Below are positions 18,247-26,697 of a DNA stretch of 64,000 bases, in pieces. The stretch is from contig JAYPQK010000003.1 in the NCBI GenBank assembly GCA_038131955.1, forward strand, positions 1-64,000, in the 5' to 3' direction. This stretch comes from SHAN690 sp038131955. GTDB taxonomy: Bacteria; Bacteroidota; Bacteroidia; Flavobacteriales_G; Salibacteraceae. Both the position numbers and the translations under genes were made by a program. The notes beneath the pieces were generated by a model. It saw only the letters and a list, made by a program, of their open reading frames with translations, was not told the origin of the DNA and searched no databases. Positions within the stretch are counted from its first letter, which is position 1. The number at the start of each line of letters is the position of its first letter.

Positions 18247-19465
18247 GCATATCAAAAGAAACCCAAAGAGCGCTGAGCGAAGCCGTGATGATGCTTCCTC
18301 AAGAGAAATTGCAGCCCATTGGCACCAAGCGTAAGAAGCTCTTTATCGGTATTCCAAAGGAGAACTCCATGCAGGAGAATCGCGTGGCTCTTGTTCCTGA
18401 AGCCGTGCAGTTGTTGGTCAACAACGGTCATCGCGTCTTAGTGGAGACGGGAGCAGGTAAAGGTTCTAACTTCAACGACAACGAATTCAGCGAGGCAGGG
18501 CAGAGATCGCCTATTCCACTAAGGATGTCTACGAAGCGGAGATGATCTTGAAGGTGGAACCGGTGACCGAAGACGAAATGGAGTTCCTGAAGCCGAAGCA
18601 GATGCTGATCTCGGCGATGCAGCTCAACGTTCATCCAAAGAATTATATCAAGCACCTCATGGCCAAGAAGGTCTCTGCCATTGCATGGGATTACATTGCC
18701 GATGAGGATAGCGTTTTGCCGATTGTTCGGAGCATGGGTGAGATCGCGGGAACTACGTCTGTGTTGATCGCGGCGGAATACCTCATGAATCCAAAAGGTC
18801 AGGGTATCATGTTTGGCGGGGTGACCGGTGTACCGCCGACGCAAGTGGTCATTATTGGCGCAGGAACAGTAGGAGAGTACGCGGCTCGCGCGGCCTTGGG
18901 ATTAGGAGCTGATGTCCGAGTGTTCGATGACTCTACAGCAAAACTTCGTCGTTTGCAGAACGACATTGGTGTTCGCGTATCGACCTCTACCCTTCAACCT
19001 AAGGTCATGCAAAAGGCGCTGATGCGCGCCGACGTGGCGATCGGAGCCATTCGTAGCCGAGCTGGTCGCACGCCGTGCATTGTGTCCGAGGAGATGGTGC
19101 GACAAATGAAGCCGGGCTCCGTCATCGTTGACGTGAGCATCGATCAAGGAGGTTGTTTCGAAACCTCTAAGGTCACTTCGCTCGATCACCCTACGTTCAA
19201 GAAGCACGACGTTATCCATTACTGCGTGCCGAACATGGCGTCATTGATGAGTCGGACAGCCTCCCATACCCTGAGCAACGTAGTTGCGCCACTGGTGCTG
19301 CAGATGGGTGACGAAGGCGGGGTTGAAAACCTGATCCGAAACCATGTGGGTATTCAGAATGGTGTCTACCTCTACAACGGTACCTTGACCAATAAGTACT
19401 TAGGGGAATATCTGAACTTGCCACACAAGGATCTGAAACTCCTATTGGCGGCCTTCAATTCCTGA
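18243..19465 (+). CDS. ald: Alanine dehydrogenase (single-base deletion near 18508)
   Basis: About 407 residues, somewhat longer at the N-terminus than the 370-residue family norm. It interconverts L-alanine and pyruvate with NAD(H). Visible are GIPKENSMQENRVALVPEAV (pyruvate-binding Arg/Lys region), GTTSVLIAAEYL, the Rossmann loop VIIGAGTVGEYAARAALGLG (about 200-220), VDVSIDQGGCFETS and HYCVPNMASLMSRTASHTLS. The frame breaks where the sequence reads GAGGCAGGGCAGAGATC. Adding one G to the run gives EAGAEIAYSTKDVYEAEMIL in frame with the downstream half. This is a clear example of a homopolymer error in this assembly. The start overlaps the tsaE stop. Confidence 0.93.
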
Positions 19466-20026
19466 TCAGTTGTCCATCACCTTCGGAAGGGTTAGAGTAC
19501 CTTCCTTCATACGGTGATACTGACGTGCCAGGTGTGCCATCATCTTCGAGATCGATTTGACCGCTTCCTGCGTAGCGTCAGAAACTTCTCGCTTGTTCAG
19601 CTTCAAGACCAACACGCCAAAGAGACCGTTCATGGCGGTTTCCACTTCGGACTTACTGCCGCCCAGTGACTTCTTCTTGAGTTCTTCCAAATTAGGATGG
19701 GCCTGCGAAAGCAGCTCTTGATAGGTCTGGTCTTGATAGACAGTGAGCAAGCTCTGATGTAGATAGAGCAGCTCCGTCATGATCTCATTCAGTTCGTGAA
19801 GGTGTCCGCGCTCCACAATTCCTTGCTGACGCATCTCTTTGATCAGACCCTCATACCAGTGGATCATCTTGGCCTTCGACTCTTCGTCTACGTTGAAATT
19901 GTCGATCACTCCCTTTTCAATGGACTTGATATCGTGGTTGAAGGAACGGATCAGTTCTTCGATGTGCCACATGTATAGCACATACTCTACGATATTGGTC
20001 TCCTTGTATTTGAGAGCGATGAACAT
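19466..20026 (-). CDS. DUF4924 family protein
   Basis: 186 residues from ATG 20026; the frame is open further upstream, but KKRKRNFRLRS would overlap the OmpH-like gene. The N-terminus MFIALKYKETNIVEYVLYMW, then HIEELIRSFN, WYEGLIKEMRQQGIVERGHL and a helical C-terminus match the all-helical DUF4924 family, widespread in Bacteroidetes and of unknown function. No signal peptide or membrane segment is seen, so a cytosolic protein is expected. It is convergent with ald, with the two stop codons adjacent, and follows the OmpH-like lipoprotein gene with 1 base between them, suggesting co-transcription. Confidence 0.8.
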   Translation of the reverse strand: MFIALKYKETNIVEYVLYMWHIEELIRSFNHDIKSIEKGVIDNFNVDEESKAKMIHWYEGLIKEMRQQGIVERGHLHELNEIMTELLYLHQSLLTVYQDQTYQELLSQAHPNLEELKKKSLGGSKSEVETAMNGLFGVLVLKLNKREVSDATQEAVKSISKMMAHLARQYHRMKEGTLTLPKVMDN

Positions 20027-20027
20027 C

Positions 20028-20657
20028 TTACTTCTGAGCCTGAAGTTCCGTTTGCGCTTTTTCATTTTGGTAGGCTGAATTCAAGGAGTCGATCACAGCA
20101 TCGGTGATGTCGTACGCTTCATCAATGTAGAGTACGTTGTTCAGGCCATTGAATCCATAGATCACGTCGTATCCTTGCGACTTACCGTATGCATCGAGGA
20201 AGTCTTGCACTCTCTCCAAGTAGCGATCGGTTTTCTCCTGCTCGCTTCGCATGAGTCGCTCTTCCATGGCCGACTTCTGCTGCATCACCTGCTGCTCCTT
20301 CTGAGCCAGTTTCTGCTGTAGGATATTCAATGCTTCTTGTGACAATCCAGCGGCTCCTGCTTGGGCATCGGTGTAGTCTTTCTCAAGAGAGCGAACCATG
20401 CCCTGAAGACGATTCTCCATTTCCAATCTCTCCTGCACGATCTCTTCCTCGAAGTCATTGATCATGTCAAACTTCATCGAAAGGGAATCGGTATTGACAT
20501 AGGCGAATTTCATCGATCCGGTATTGACAGCTTTCACCTCTTTATTCTCCGCTGAAGCTGCCTCTGCTGGAGTGGATTCTGCGCTTCCTCCGTCGCAAGC
20601 GGACAAGGACATCGCCAAGAAGGCAATGGACAGAATATGCATGGATGTCTTAAACAT
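20028..20657 (-). CDS. OmpH/Skp family lipoprotein
   Basis: 209 residues from ATG 20657. The N-terminus has a lipoprotein signal (HILSIAFLAMSLSAC, lipobox Cys at about residue 21) and a low-complexity Ala/Glu linker. FAYVNTDSLSMKFDMINDFE follows, then a long coiled coil rich in Gln and Lys (QQKLAQKEQQVMQQKSAMEE), and finally VIYGFNGLNNVLYIDEAYDI with the typical Skp/OmpH ending. Skp-like proteins are periplasmic holdase chaperones for outer-membrane proteins; a lipid anchor is common in this phylum. An upstream in-frame extension is present, but the signal peptide fixes the start. Confidence 0.88.
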   Translation of the reverse strand: MFKTSMHILSIAFLAMSLSACDGGSAESTPAEAASAENKEVKAVNTGSMKFAYVNTDSLSMKFDMINDFEEEIVQERLEMENRLQGMVRSLEKDYTDAQAGAAGLSQEALNILQQKLAQKEQQVMQQKSAMEERLMRSEQEKTDRYLERVQDFLDAYGKSQGYDVIYGFNGLNNVLYIDEAYDITDAVIDSLNSAYQNEKAQTELQAQK

Positions 20658-20756
20658 GTTGTTCTTCGTTTGGCTGCGAAGATAGGAAGCTATTCTGAGG
20701 ATGAATTCATCTTCCCAGGACATTGTCAAATCGAGTTTCGCAGAAAGGGTTTGATC

Positions 20757-21503
20757 TTAGAGAGCCATCATTTCCTTGAGCTTGACCGACTGTCGTCTCG
20801 ATACCTCCACCTTGGTGCCATCTTTCAAGATCACCAACAATCCGCCATTGAACCAGGTCTCCACCTTGTCGATCCACCGGAGGTTGATGATGTGCTTACG
20901 ACTGGCTCGGAAGAAATACTTTTCGCTGAGTCGATCGGTGAGGGCATTGAGCGATTTTAAGATCAAGGGTCTGAACTCATCGAAGTACACCCGGACGTAG
21001 TTGCCCTCGCTTTCGAATAGTCGGATCTTTTCCAATTCAACGAACCAGCATTTGTCACCATCCTTCAAGAATACCTGGTCCTTGATGTCCAGCTGACCTT
21101 CATTCTGGGGGTCGGCCTCTGCCTGCTCCTTGCGCTCCTTGCGCTCCTCGATCTTCGCGGTCACCTTTTTTACAGCATCCTTCAATCGTTGCTCTTCGAC
21201 CGGTTTCATCAGGTAATCCAAAGCGTTCACCTCAAAGGCCTTCAGCGCGTATTCGTCATAGGCTGTAACGAAGATGACCTCAGGGGCCTTTCCTTCGATC
21301 TCGTCCAATAACTCGAATCCGGTCAACCCAGGCATTTGGATGTCTAAGAAGATCAGGTCCAGGTTTTCACGGTCGATCAGATTCAAAGCTTCTTCTGGTT
21401 TGCCGCTTTCAGCGACCAACTGTACGCCTTCCATCTGTTCCACCAAAGAGCGTAATTCCTGACGAGCAAGTCGCTCGTCGTCTATGATCATGGCTCGTAT
21501 CAT
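20757..21503 (-). CDS. LytTR-family response regulator
   Basis: 248 residues. Receiver domain 1-120 with acidic residues D8-D9-E10, phosphoacceptor Asp54 (FLDIQMPG), the Thr of FVTAYDEYAL and Lys of YLMKPVEE. A basic/acidic linker (KIEERKERKEQAEADPQ) leads to a C-terminal LytTR DNA-binding domain (about 145-245) with VRVYFDEF, FFRASRKHIINLRWI and EVSRRQSVKLKEMM. LytTR regulators bind direct-repeat operators and often control surface or secretion genes. It overlaps the sensor kinase gene by 4 bases (ATGA at 21500-21503), making a two-gene signalling unit. Target genes are not evident from the sequence. Confidence 0.93.
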   Translation of the reverse strand: MIRAMIIDDERLARQELRSLVEQMEGVQLVAESGKPEEALNLIDRENLDLIFLDIQMPGLTGFELLDEIEGKAPEVIFVTAYDEYALKAFEVNALDYLMKPVEEQRLKDAVKKVTAKIEERKERKEQAEADPQNEGQLDIKDQVFLKDGDKCWFVELEKIRLFESEGNYVRVYFDEFRPLILKSLNALTDRLSEKYFFRASRKHIINLRWIDKVETWFNGGLLVILKDGTKVEVSRRQSVKLKEMMAL

Positions 21504-22537
21504 TTCTTTACTTGTTTTAGGGGAAGATGTAACGTCGTTTTGACCTGATCATCTCCGTGGTTTCCTATGGTCAGCCAGCCCTCCGATCCAAAGGAGAGGC
21601 TGATCCTGTTTCTGGTGTTCTCGAGTCCGAGAGAAGAGTCGCTCCGTGCATCCGGATCGTAATGTCCGCTGTTGATCACATCGATCTCTACAGCGTCGAG
21701 CATGAGCGTAGTGTGTATGGCGATCACCCCACCGTCGGGCAGTTTGGCGATGCCGTGTTTGATGCTATTCTCAACGATGGTCTGCAGCATCAATGGAGGA
21801 ATATGAACGCGTTCGGTTCCTTTCGCTATGTCCCATTCCACGGTCAGTCGTTCTTCATACCGTGCCTTTTCGATCTCCAAATAGTCTCGAACAATCTCCA
21901 TTTCTTTGGTCAGCGGAATCAACTCTTGTTTTCCTGCTTGAAGCGATGATCTCAAGACATTACTCAACTGAGTTACCGCCTGCTTCGCCTTGTCGGGATC
22001 CTCACCGATCATGGCTCGGATCGTATTCATGGCGTTGAAGATGAAGTGGGGATTCATTTGATCGCGCAGGCGGCGGAGTTCGTATTCGTTCCTAGCGGCT
22101 TCCAGCTGAAGGTTCTTGATCTCTTCCTTTCGAAATCGTTGGAAGAAGATGTAGGTGAAGTAGAAGAGGCTCCAAATGAAAAAGAGCATCGCCCACGTGA
22201 TCAGATTCGAATCGGTGAAGGAGTATTCCATGTCCCAGCCAAAGGCCAAGTTTCCTATTCCGATGTAAACACCTTGGAAACCGAGAGCGATGAGAATACT
22301 GGCGACGGTTACCCGAGGAAGGAGAGAAAAGATGTCCTTCTCCAGCCAACTAAAGCGAATGATGACGTAACGATACAGGTGCGAAATGATCAACCCTAGC
22401 GCAAATACCAAGTAGATGCCTCCAATCACGTCGATCGAGAGCCTGGTGCCCGACTGCAACAGCACGACCGTAGAGATCAAGATGTACAGTGACCATCCGA
22501 CGAGCTGTGCCTTGTAATAGTATCGAGAGGGTTTCAT
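21500..22537 (-). CDS. LytS/YesM-like sensor histidine kinase
   Basis: 345 residues. Four hydrophobic segments lie in the first about 135 residues (around 12-31, 38-57, 70-92 and 112-131), followed by a short coiled coil (EIKNLQLEAARNEYELRRL). The His_kinase domain follows with the phosphorylatable histidine in LRDQMNPHFIFNAMNTIRAM (about residue 163), then a degenerate HATPase domain with LMLQTIVENSIKHGIAKLPDG (N box) and DSSLGLENTRNRISLSF. There is no periplasmic sensor domain, so the signal is probably sensed in the membrane. Paired with the downstream LytTR regulator. Confidence 0.92.
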   Translation of the reverse strand: MKPSRYYYKAQLVGWSLYILISTVVLLQSGTRLSIDVIGGIYLVFALGLIISHLYRYVIIRFSWLEKDIFSLLPRVTVASILIALGFQGVYIGIGNLAFGWDMEYSFTDSNLITWAMLFFIWSLFYFTYIFFQRFRKEEIKNLQLEAARNEYELRRLRDQMNPHFIFNAMNTIRAMIGEDPDKAKQAVTQLSNVLRSSLQAGKQELIPLTKEMEIVRDYLEIEKARYEERLTVEWDIAKGTERVHIPPLMLQTIVENSIKHGIAKLPDGGVIAIHTTLMLDAVEIDVINSGHYDPDARSDSSLGLENTRNRISLSFGSEGWLTIGNHGDDQVKTTLHLPLKQVKK

Positions 22538-22618
22538 TCAGGTCAAAAGTAGACCTGTGTCCGAAATGGTGGCTATGTCTTTACATGATTGGGTCTTAGA
22601 CAAGGAGCAGCGGTTACG

Positions 22619-22626
22619 TACCTTTG
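22619..22626 (+). promoter_or_regulatory. -7 box upstream of acyl-carrier-protein phosphodiesterase gene
   Basis: TACCTTTG matches TAnnTTTG exactly. An in-frame TTG at 22624 falls inside the box and therefore should not be the start codon. The next candidate, GTG 22633, would be only 6 bases downstream, implying a leaderless or near-leaderless mRNA. No TTG sits at the standard spacing upstream, so support is moderate. Confidence 0.4.
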
Positions 22627-22632
22627 ACGAAC

Positions 22633-23217
22633 GTGAATTACCTCGCCCATTTCTACCTTGCTGATCCTGAGCCGGAACTAATGTTCGGAAACTTCATCGG
22701 CGACGGTGTGCGGGGTTCTCAATTCAGCCGATTTCCTTCGGAGGTAAGCCGAGGTATCCAATTCCACCGCTTTATTGATTCTTACACAGATCAGCACCCG
22801 GAAGTGATGGAGGCGAAGAAACTTTTCTATCCTACTCAATCTAAATTCAGCGGAGTAGTGGTGGATGTCCTTTTTGATCACCTTCTGGCGCTAGGTTGGG
22901 ATGAGCATCATCAACAAGACCTGCCAACTTTCGCTTCCCACTGTTATCGGGTCGTCGAGCAACGCCGGAAATTGCTGCCGATTCGCTCAGAACGCTTTTT
23001 TCACTTCATGAAAGGCAATGACATCTTGCCTCAATACGCTTCCAAAAACGGTATCCGCCGTGTTTTTCAAGGTATGGACGGACGCACCAAATTCACCTCG
23101 AACATGACAACTTCAATTGACGAAGCTCAGGTCTTTTGGAGAGAGTTGGAAGGGCACTTTAAGCGCTTTTTTCCCGACCTTGTGGACGTTTGTGTGAAAT
23201 GGAAGACGACGCACTGA
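22633..23217 (+). CDS. Acyl carrier protein phosphodiesterase (AcpH-like)
   Basis: 194 residues from GTG 22633 (MNYLAHFYLADPEPEL), which matches the family's usual N-terminus MNxLAHxxL; a longer start at TTG 22624 is unlikely. GNFIGDGVRG, IQFHRFIDSYTDQHP and VVDVLFDHLLALGW are the conserved His/Asp blocks of the AcpH/DUF479 HD-like fold. AcpH removes the 4'-phosphopantetheine arm from holo-ACP in E. coli; activity in Bacteroidota is inferred. The gene overlaps mnmD by 19 bases, forming a three-gene plus-strand unit with mnmD and the NUDIX gene. Confidence 0.88.
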   Translation: MNYLAHFYLADPEPELMFGNFIGDGVRGSQFSRFPSEVSRGIQFHRFIDSYTDQHPEVMEAKKLFYPTQSKFSGVVVDVLFDHLLALGWDEHHQQDLPTFASHCYRVVEQRRKLLPIRSERFFHFMKGNDILPQYASKNGIRRVFQGMDGRTKFTSNMTTSIDEAQVFWRELEGHFKRFFPDLVDVCVKWKTTH

Positions 23218-23870
23218 AACCGAAATTGGTCGAGAGCTGGGATGGTTCACATACCCTGCGCGTAGAGTCGTTGAATGAGCATTACCACTCCCACAAAGGT
23301 GCGCTACGCGAGAGTCAGCACGTCTTTCTGCAGATGGGACTTCATGAGTTGATGGAGCGACAAAGGATTCGCATCCTCGAGGTGGGCTTTGGCACCGGTT
23401 TGAACGCCCTGCTCACGGCTCTATCGGATGGGCCTGAGATCCATTACCTGACCTTGGAGACCTATCCACTTTCCATGGAGTTGGTGGAGCAATTGAATTA
23501 TCCGGATCTGGTCCAAGATCCGCGAGCAAGCACGCTGTTTAAGCAATTGCATGAGTCGCCTTGGGAAGAATCCGTCAGCCTCACCGATCGCTTTACCCTT
23601 GAGAAGAGAAAGTGTCCCATTCAGGACCTTCGAGATATTGAAAATGTTGATCTGGTCTACTACGATGCCTTTGCACCACATGCTCAGCCTGAATTGTGGG
23701 AACCTTCTATTTGGACCCAGCTTTTCGACCAGATGAATAGTGACGGTTATCTGGTCACCTACTGCGCAAAAGGACAGGTGAGGAGGGATATGATCGCTGC
23801 GGGATTTGAGGTGGAGCGACTCGAAGGGCCGCCCGGTAAACGTGAAATGTTAAGAGCTAAGAAGCCATGA
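23199..23870 (+). CDS. mnmD: tRNA 5-(methylaminomethyl)-2-thiouridine methyltransferase MnmD
   Basis: 223 residues from ATG 23199. A SAM-binding Rossmann motif ILEVGFGTGLNALLT (near residues 47-61) and the family block LVYYDAFAPHAQPELWEP (near 150-167, with the DAFxP motif) identify the stand-alone methyltransferase domain equivalent to the N-terminal half of MnmC. It methylates nm5s2U34 to mnm5s2U34 in the tRNA wobble position. The N-terminal SWDGSHTLRVESLNEHYHSH is typical of the family. The C-terminus VERLEGPPGKREMLRAKK is intact. The stop overlaps the next gene as ATGA at 23867-23870. Confidence 0.92.
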   Translation: MEDDALKPKLVESWDGSHTLRVESLNEHYHSHKGALRESQHVFLQMGLHELMERQRIRILEVGFGTGLNALLTALSDGPEIHYLTLETYPLSMELVEQLNYPDLVQDPRASTLFKQLHESPWEESVSLTDRFTLEKRKCPIQDLRDIENVDLVYYDAFAPHAQPELWEPSIWTQLFDQMNSDGYLVTYCAKGQVRRDMIAAGFEVERLEGPPGKREMLRAKKP

Positions 23871-24334
23871 GCGATAAACGATTTAATATCCGAGTCTACG
23901 GTATCGTAGTCAACGATTCCGATGAGGTATTGGTGAGCGACGAGTTGATCCAAGGAAAGCAATTCACCAAATTTCCCGGCGGGGGATTGGAATGGGGCGA
24001 GGGAACCCACGAATGCTTGGAGCGTGAGTTCAAAGAAGAGCTGGATCAAGAGATCGAAGTGATGGATCACTTCTATACCACCGACTATTTCCAACAATCA
24101 GCTTTTCGGGAAACGGATCAGCTGATCAGTATCTACTACCGTGTTCAATTCATTGGTTCGCCTCATTTCGAAGTGAAGGAGACGCGGTTCGACTTTCCGG
24201 ACGACCTTGGCAACCAGTTTGAAGTCCAACGTTGGATTCCCCTTTCAAAGCTCTCGCCCGATGAGTTTAGATGGCCCGTCGACAAGATCGTCGCAGGCAT
24301 GTTGAAGCAGGAATACCTTAGCGGATCAAATTGA
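23867..24334 (+). CDS. NUDIX hydrolase
   Basis: 155 residues. The Nudix box reads GGLEWGEGTHECLEREFKEE followed by LDQEI (near residues 41-65), with the GxxxxxExxxxxxxREUxEE pattern complete. N-terminal FNIRVYGIVVNDSDEVLVSD is the first strand pair. The hydrolysed substrate (nucleoside diphosphate linked to X) cannot be told from sequence. The C-terminal WPVDKIVAGMLKQEYL helix completes the fold. It overlaps mnmD by 4 bases. A small minus-strand ORF begins its stop within the last 17 bases of this gene. Confidence 0.9.
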   Translation: MSDKRFNIRVYGIVVNDSDEVLVSDELIQGKQFTKFPGGGLEWGEGTHECLEREFKEELDQEIEVMDHFYTTDYFQQSAFRETDQLISIYYRVQFIGSPHFEVKETRFDFPDDLGNQFEVQRWIPLSKLSPDEFRWPVDKIVAGMLKQEYLSGSN

Positions 24335-24476
24335 AGAGGCCCTCGTCGCTGAGGTCTCTGCCGTTCTCATCCTCATACAATATCTGCCAGAAGTAGGTTC
24401 CGATCTGTGCTCGGTAGGAAATAAACCTAGTCGTCGGGGTCCTGCAAAGTAAGCAGGAATACAAGCTAGACGACAT
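24318..24476 (-). CDS. Small ORF, possibly a gene remnant
   Basis: A 52-residue minus-strand frame from ATG 24476 reads MSSSLYSCLLCRTPTTRFIS, then YRAQIGTYFWQILYEDENGR and DLSDEGLFNLIR. The second half looks like natural protein (alternating hydrophobic and acidic residues and a plausible C-terminus), while the first residues do not. It may be the 3' end of a small gene whose 5' part is hidden by an indel in 24480-24500. It overlaps the NUDIX stop by 17 bases. I recognise no family. Confidence 0.3.
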   Translation of the reverse strand: MSSSLYSCLLCRTPTTRFISYRAQIGTYFWQILYEDENGRDLSDEGLFNLIR

Positions 24477-24506
24477 TCAGTACCAAAAAGATGCCTGTTC
24501 GCAAAT

Positions 24507-25115
24507 TTACTCTTCTCCATATTCTTCTTCTTCCTCAAGTAAGTAGCCTGAATCCAGCCGTCTTTCCACGATCTGTTCGATCTTCTGATATAGTTGCAAT
24601 GGACGGTACGACCCCCATGAGAAGTCATTCAACGGTCCACCCGATATGAAGTATTGATCTACGCCCACCTCCGAGAAGTCGCGAAGCACATGGTCTCTGA
24701 AATTCAGCAAGACGATCCAGCCGTCTTCGATGTCCTCAAACCATTCTTCGTAGTAGCTGTCGTCCGAACTATGAAAGTTTAGCAAATTGTCGCCGATCAA
24801 AATGAACTTCTGTATGCCTTCATCGATCAAGGTGTCGATGATGTCCCTCTTAAGGATCATGATGTCATTGTGCAGGGTGTCGTTCCACTCTCCAAGCAAC
24901 TCAACGATCGCAAATCCATCGTCATAATCAGCAAACAACAGCTTCAGGAAGAGTGTCGATGAACCGATATTATCCCATTGCGGATGGATGTAATGATCGT
25001 AGATCGCGTCGGTGAAGTACACTTCCGAGTACTCGCGACCGAAGAACGGCGAACGCTCATCCTCCTCTGCCATGTAGAGGTTCCTCCAATTGAAATACGG
25101 TTCAATGTTGTGCAT
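24507..25115 (-). CDS. Conserved hypothetical protein
   Basis: 202 residues from ATG 25115 (MHNIEPYFNWRNLYMAEEDE). The protein is acidic and rich in Asp, Tyr and Phe, with no signal peptide or membrane segment. Its body alternates hydrophobic strands and helices (KFILIGDNLLNFHSSDD, GWIVLLNFRDHVLRDFSEVG, QYFISGGPLNDFSWGSYRPL) and the tail is highly acidic (LLEEEEEYGEE). I believe similar cytosolic proteins of about 200 residues are common in Bacteroidota, but I cannot name a function. A -7 box lies just upstream, and murQ follows on the same strand's 5' side after about 80 bases. Confidence 0.7.
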   Translation of the reverse strand: MHNIEPYFNWRNLYMAEEDERSPFFGREYSEVYFTDAIYDHYIHPQWDNIGSSTLFLKLLFADYDDGFAIVELLGEWNDTLHNDIMILKRDIIDTLIDEGIQKFILIGDNLLNFHSSDDSYYEEWFEDIEDGWIVLLNFRDHVLRDFSEVGVDQYFISGGPLNDFSWGSYRPLQLYQKIEQIVERRLDSGYLLEEEEEYGEE

Positions 25116-25125
25116 AACGCAAGTG

Positions 25126-25133
25126 CAAAGCTA
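25126..25133 (-). promoter_or_regulatory. -7 box upstream of conserved hypothetical gene
   Basis: The minus strand reads TAGCTTTG, a full match to TAnnTTTG, ending about 11 bases before the ATG at 25115. No TTG is found 18-20 bases upstream, so the evidence is the -7 box and its position only. Confidence 0.35.
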
Positions 25134-25194
25134 CCGAGCTCAACGCAGCTACACTATGGTTGTTGAGTGAGAGAATTGTTAAATAATAGACAGG

Positions 25195-26001
25195 TTAAGA
25201 AGCAGCTTCGACAGCCTTGCGAACGCTTCCGTGCTCGAGCAGCAAGGCATTGGCCTGATCATAGGAAAGTCCGGTCTCCGCCATCACCATCTTGGTGCCA
25301 CGATCCACCAGCTTATCGTTGCTCAACTGCATGTCCACCATGCGATTCCCCTTCACGCGACCCAGTTTTACCATGACCGATGTCGTGATCATGTTCAGTG
25401 TAAGCTTTTGAGCCGTACCGGCTTTCATACGCGTTGATCCAGTGACGAATTCTGGACCCACGACCACTTCAACCGGATAGTCAGAAACATGACTCACAGG
25501 AGCGTCTGGATTGCAAGTGATGCAACCAGTGGTAATGCCATTCTCGCGACAATGTCGGAGTCCACCAACCACATAAGGAGTAGTCCCCGAAGCAGCAATT
25601 CCTATCACAATGTCCTTTTCGGATATTTCATGCGATTGAAGGTCTTTCCATCCTTCATCGGGATCATCTTCGGCAAATTCCACGGCCTTGCGAATCGCTC
25701 CATCTCCACCGGCAATCAGCCCGATCACCATGCCATGAGGTACTCCATAGGTCGGAGGACATTCACTTGCATCTACAATACCCAATCGACCGCTGGTACC
25801 CGCACCAATGTAGAAGAGTCGACCACCCCTGGATAGACGCTCATACGCCATTTTGGCCAACGCCTCGATGGCGGGAATAGCCTTTTCGATCGCGAGCGGA
25901 ACGGTTTTGTCCTCTCGATTCATATTGGACAGCAGCTCCTGAAAGCTCATCTCTTCGAGACGGTCGTAGTTGGAACTGGATTCGGTGATCTTGTTTGACA
26001 T
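25195..26001 (-). CDS. murQ: N-acetylmuramic acid 6-phosphate etherase
   Basis: 268 residues, close to the Bacteroidota length (about 270; E. coli is 298). MurQ cleaves the lactyl ether of MurNAc-6-P to GlcNAc-6-P and D-lactate in cell-wall recycling. The SIS-domain sugar-phosphate site is FYIGAGTSGRLGIVDASECP (near residues 64-83, catalytic Glu in ASECPP), followed by YGVPHGMVIGLIAGGDGAI and FVTGSTRMKAGTAQKLTLNM (near 187-206). The end has a small UBA-like helical region (GLSYDQANALLLEHGSVRKA). A well-spaced promoter lies just upstream. Confidence 0.94.
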   Translation of the reverse strand: MSNKITESSSNYDRLEEMSFQELLSNMNREDKTVPLAIEKAIPAIEALAKMAYERLSRGGRLFYIGAGTSGRLGIVDASECPPTYGVPHGMVIGLIAGGDGAIRKAVEFAEDDPDEGWKDLQSHEISEKDIVIGIAASGTTPYVVGGLRHCRENGITTGCITCNPDAPVSHVSDYPVEVVVGPEFVTGSTRMKAGTAQKLTLNMITTSVMVKLGRVKGNRMVDMQLSNDKLVDRGTKMVMAETGLSYDQANALLLEHGSVRKAVEAAS

Positions 26002-26018
26002 GGCGCGTGCTTGTCGTC

Positions 26019-26048
26019 CAAAGGAAGTGAACGCTCAGCCATGCACAA
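26019..26048 (-). promoter_or_regulatory. Promoter of murQ
   Basis: On the minus strand TTG (plus-strand 26046-26048) and TTCCTTTG (26019-26026) are separated by 19 bases. The -7 box differs from TAnnTTTG by one base. The murQ ATG is 18 bases downstream, a normal leader for this phylum. Confidence 0.45.
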
Positions 26049-26089
26049 CGCACCCGCGACTCCACTTTTCAAGAACCGAGCGTCGATGA

Positions 26090-26578
26090 CTAGGGATCGA
26101 ACCTCACCGGTTCAGCCAGAGGAAACCATCGTGGCACTTGCTGCTTGTACCGGACATATACCTCGCCGAACTGTTTTTCTAGGTCGGGTTCTTCTTTGTA
26201 GATGAAATATAGGTGATTGATGCCCCAAAAGAGCAGGGACCAAGCAAAGACATAGACCGAATTGAAGATCAGAGTCTCACCCCAAAGGGCCGTAATCACG
26301 CCAAGGATCATCGGATTTCTCACGTACCGGTATGGTCCGATTACGACCAACTTCTTGGTCTTGTCCCATATTGCTAAGGTGCCTTCGCCGTACACCACGA
26401 AAAGCACGTTGGTCCAAGCAAGAAAACTCAGTCCCGTCAACAGCATCAACATCCCCGCGAGAAAGGCAAAATCCGGCTTAAAACTCAAGGGCTCCAACCA
26501 AGCATGAATTCCCCAAGGCACCAGGATCAATACGATCACCGGAAACACAAACGAACGAGCAATTTGCCATGTGGTCAT
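26090..26578 (-). CDS. Isoprenylcysteine carboxyl methyltransferase-like membrane protein
   Basis: 162 residues. Four or five hydrophobic segments (about 8-26, 36-58, 95-115 and 118-140) and the family signature VIGPYRYVRNPMILGVI (near 80-96) with the later FGEVYVRYKQQVPRWFP (near 138-154) place it in the ICMT/PEMT-like membrane methyltransferase family that uses SAM. The substrate in bacteria is usually a lipid or unknown. It stands alone, with its start 556 bases from the sulfotransferase-GT gene. A second, related gene is at about 38.1-38.5 kb. Confidence 0.85.
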   Translation of the reverse strand: MTTWQIARSFVFPVIVLILVPWGIHAWLEPLSFKPDFAFLAGMLMLLTGLSFLAWTNVLFVVYGEGTLAIWDKTKKLVVIGPYRYVRNPMILGVITALWGETLIFNSVYVFAWSLLFWGINHLYFIYKEEPDLEKQFGEVYVRYKQQVPRWFPLAEPVRFDP

Positions 26579-26697
26579 GGAGCAAAACTCCTAATTAATA
26601 TGATAGAAGAAAGACAAAAGACAAAAGAAATGGGAGCTGGGAGTAGGGAGTAGGGAATGGGTAGTAGTGGTGTGAGGCTGGATGTGATCAGAAACTC

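Noticed and set aside
18243..18545. Two separate genes in ald (short N-terminal protein and shorter dehydrogenase)
   Set aside because: One G added to the GGG run near 18508 joins them into the normal family sequence.
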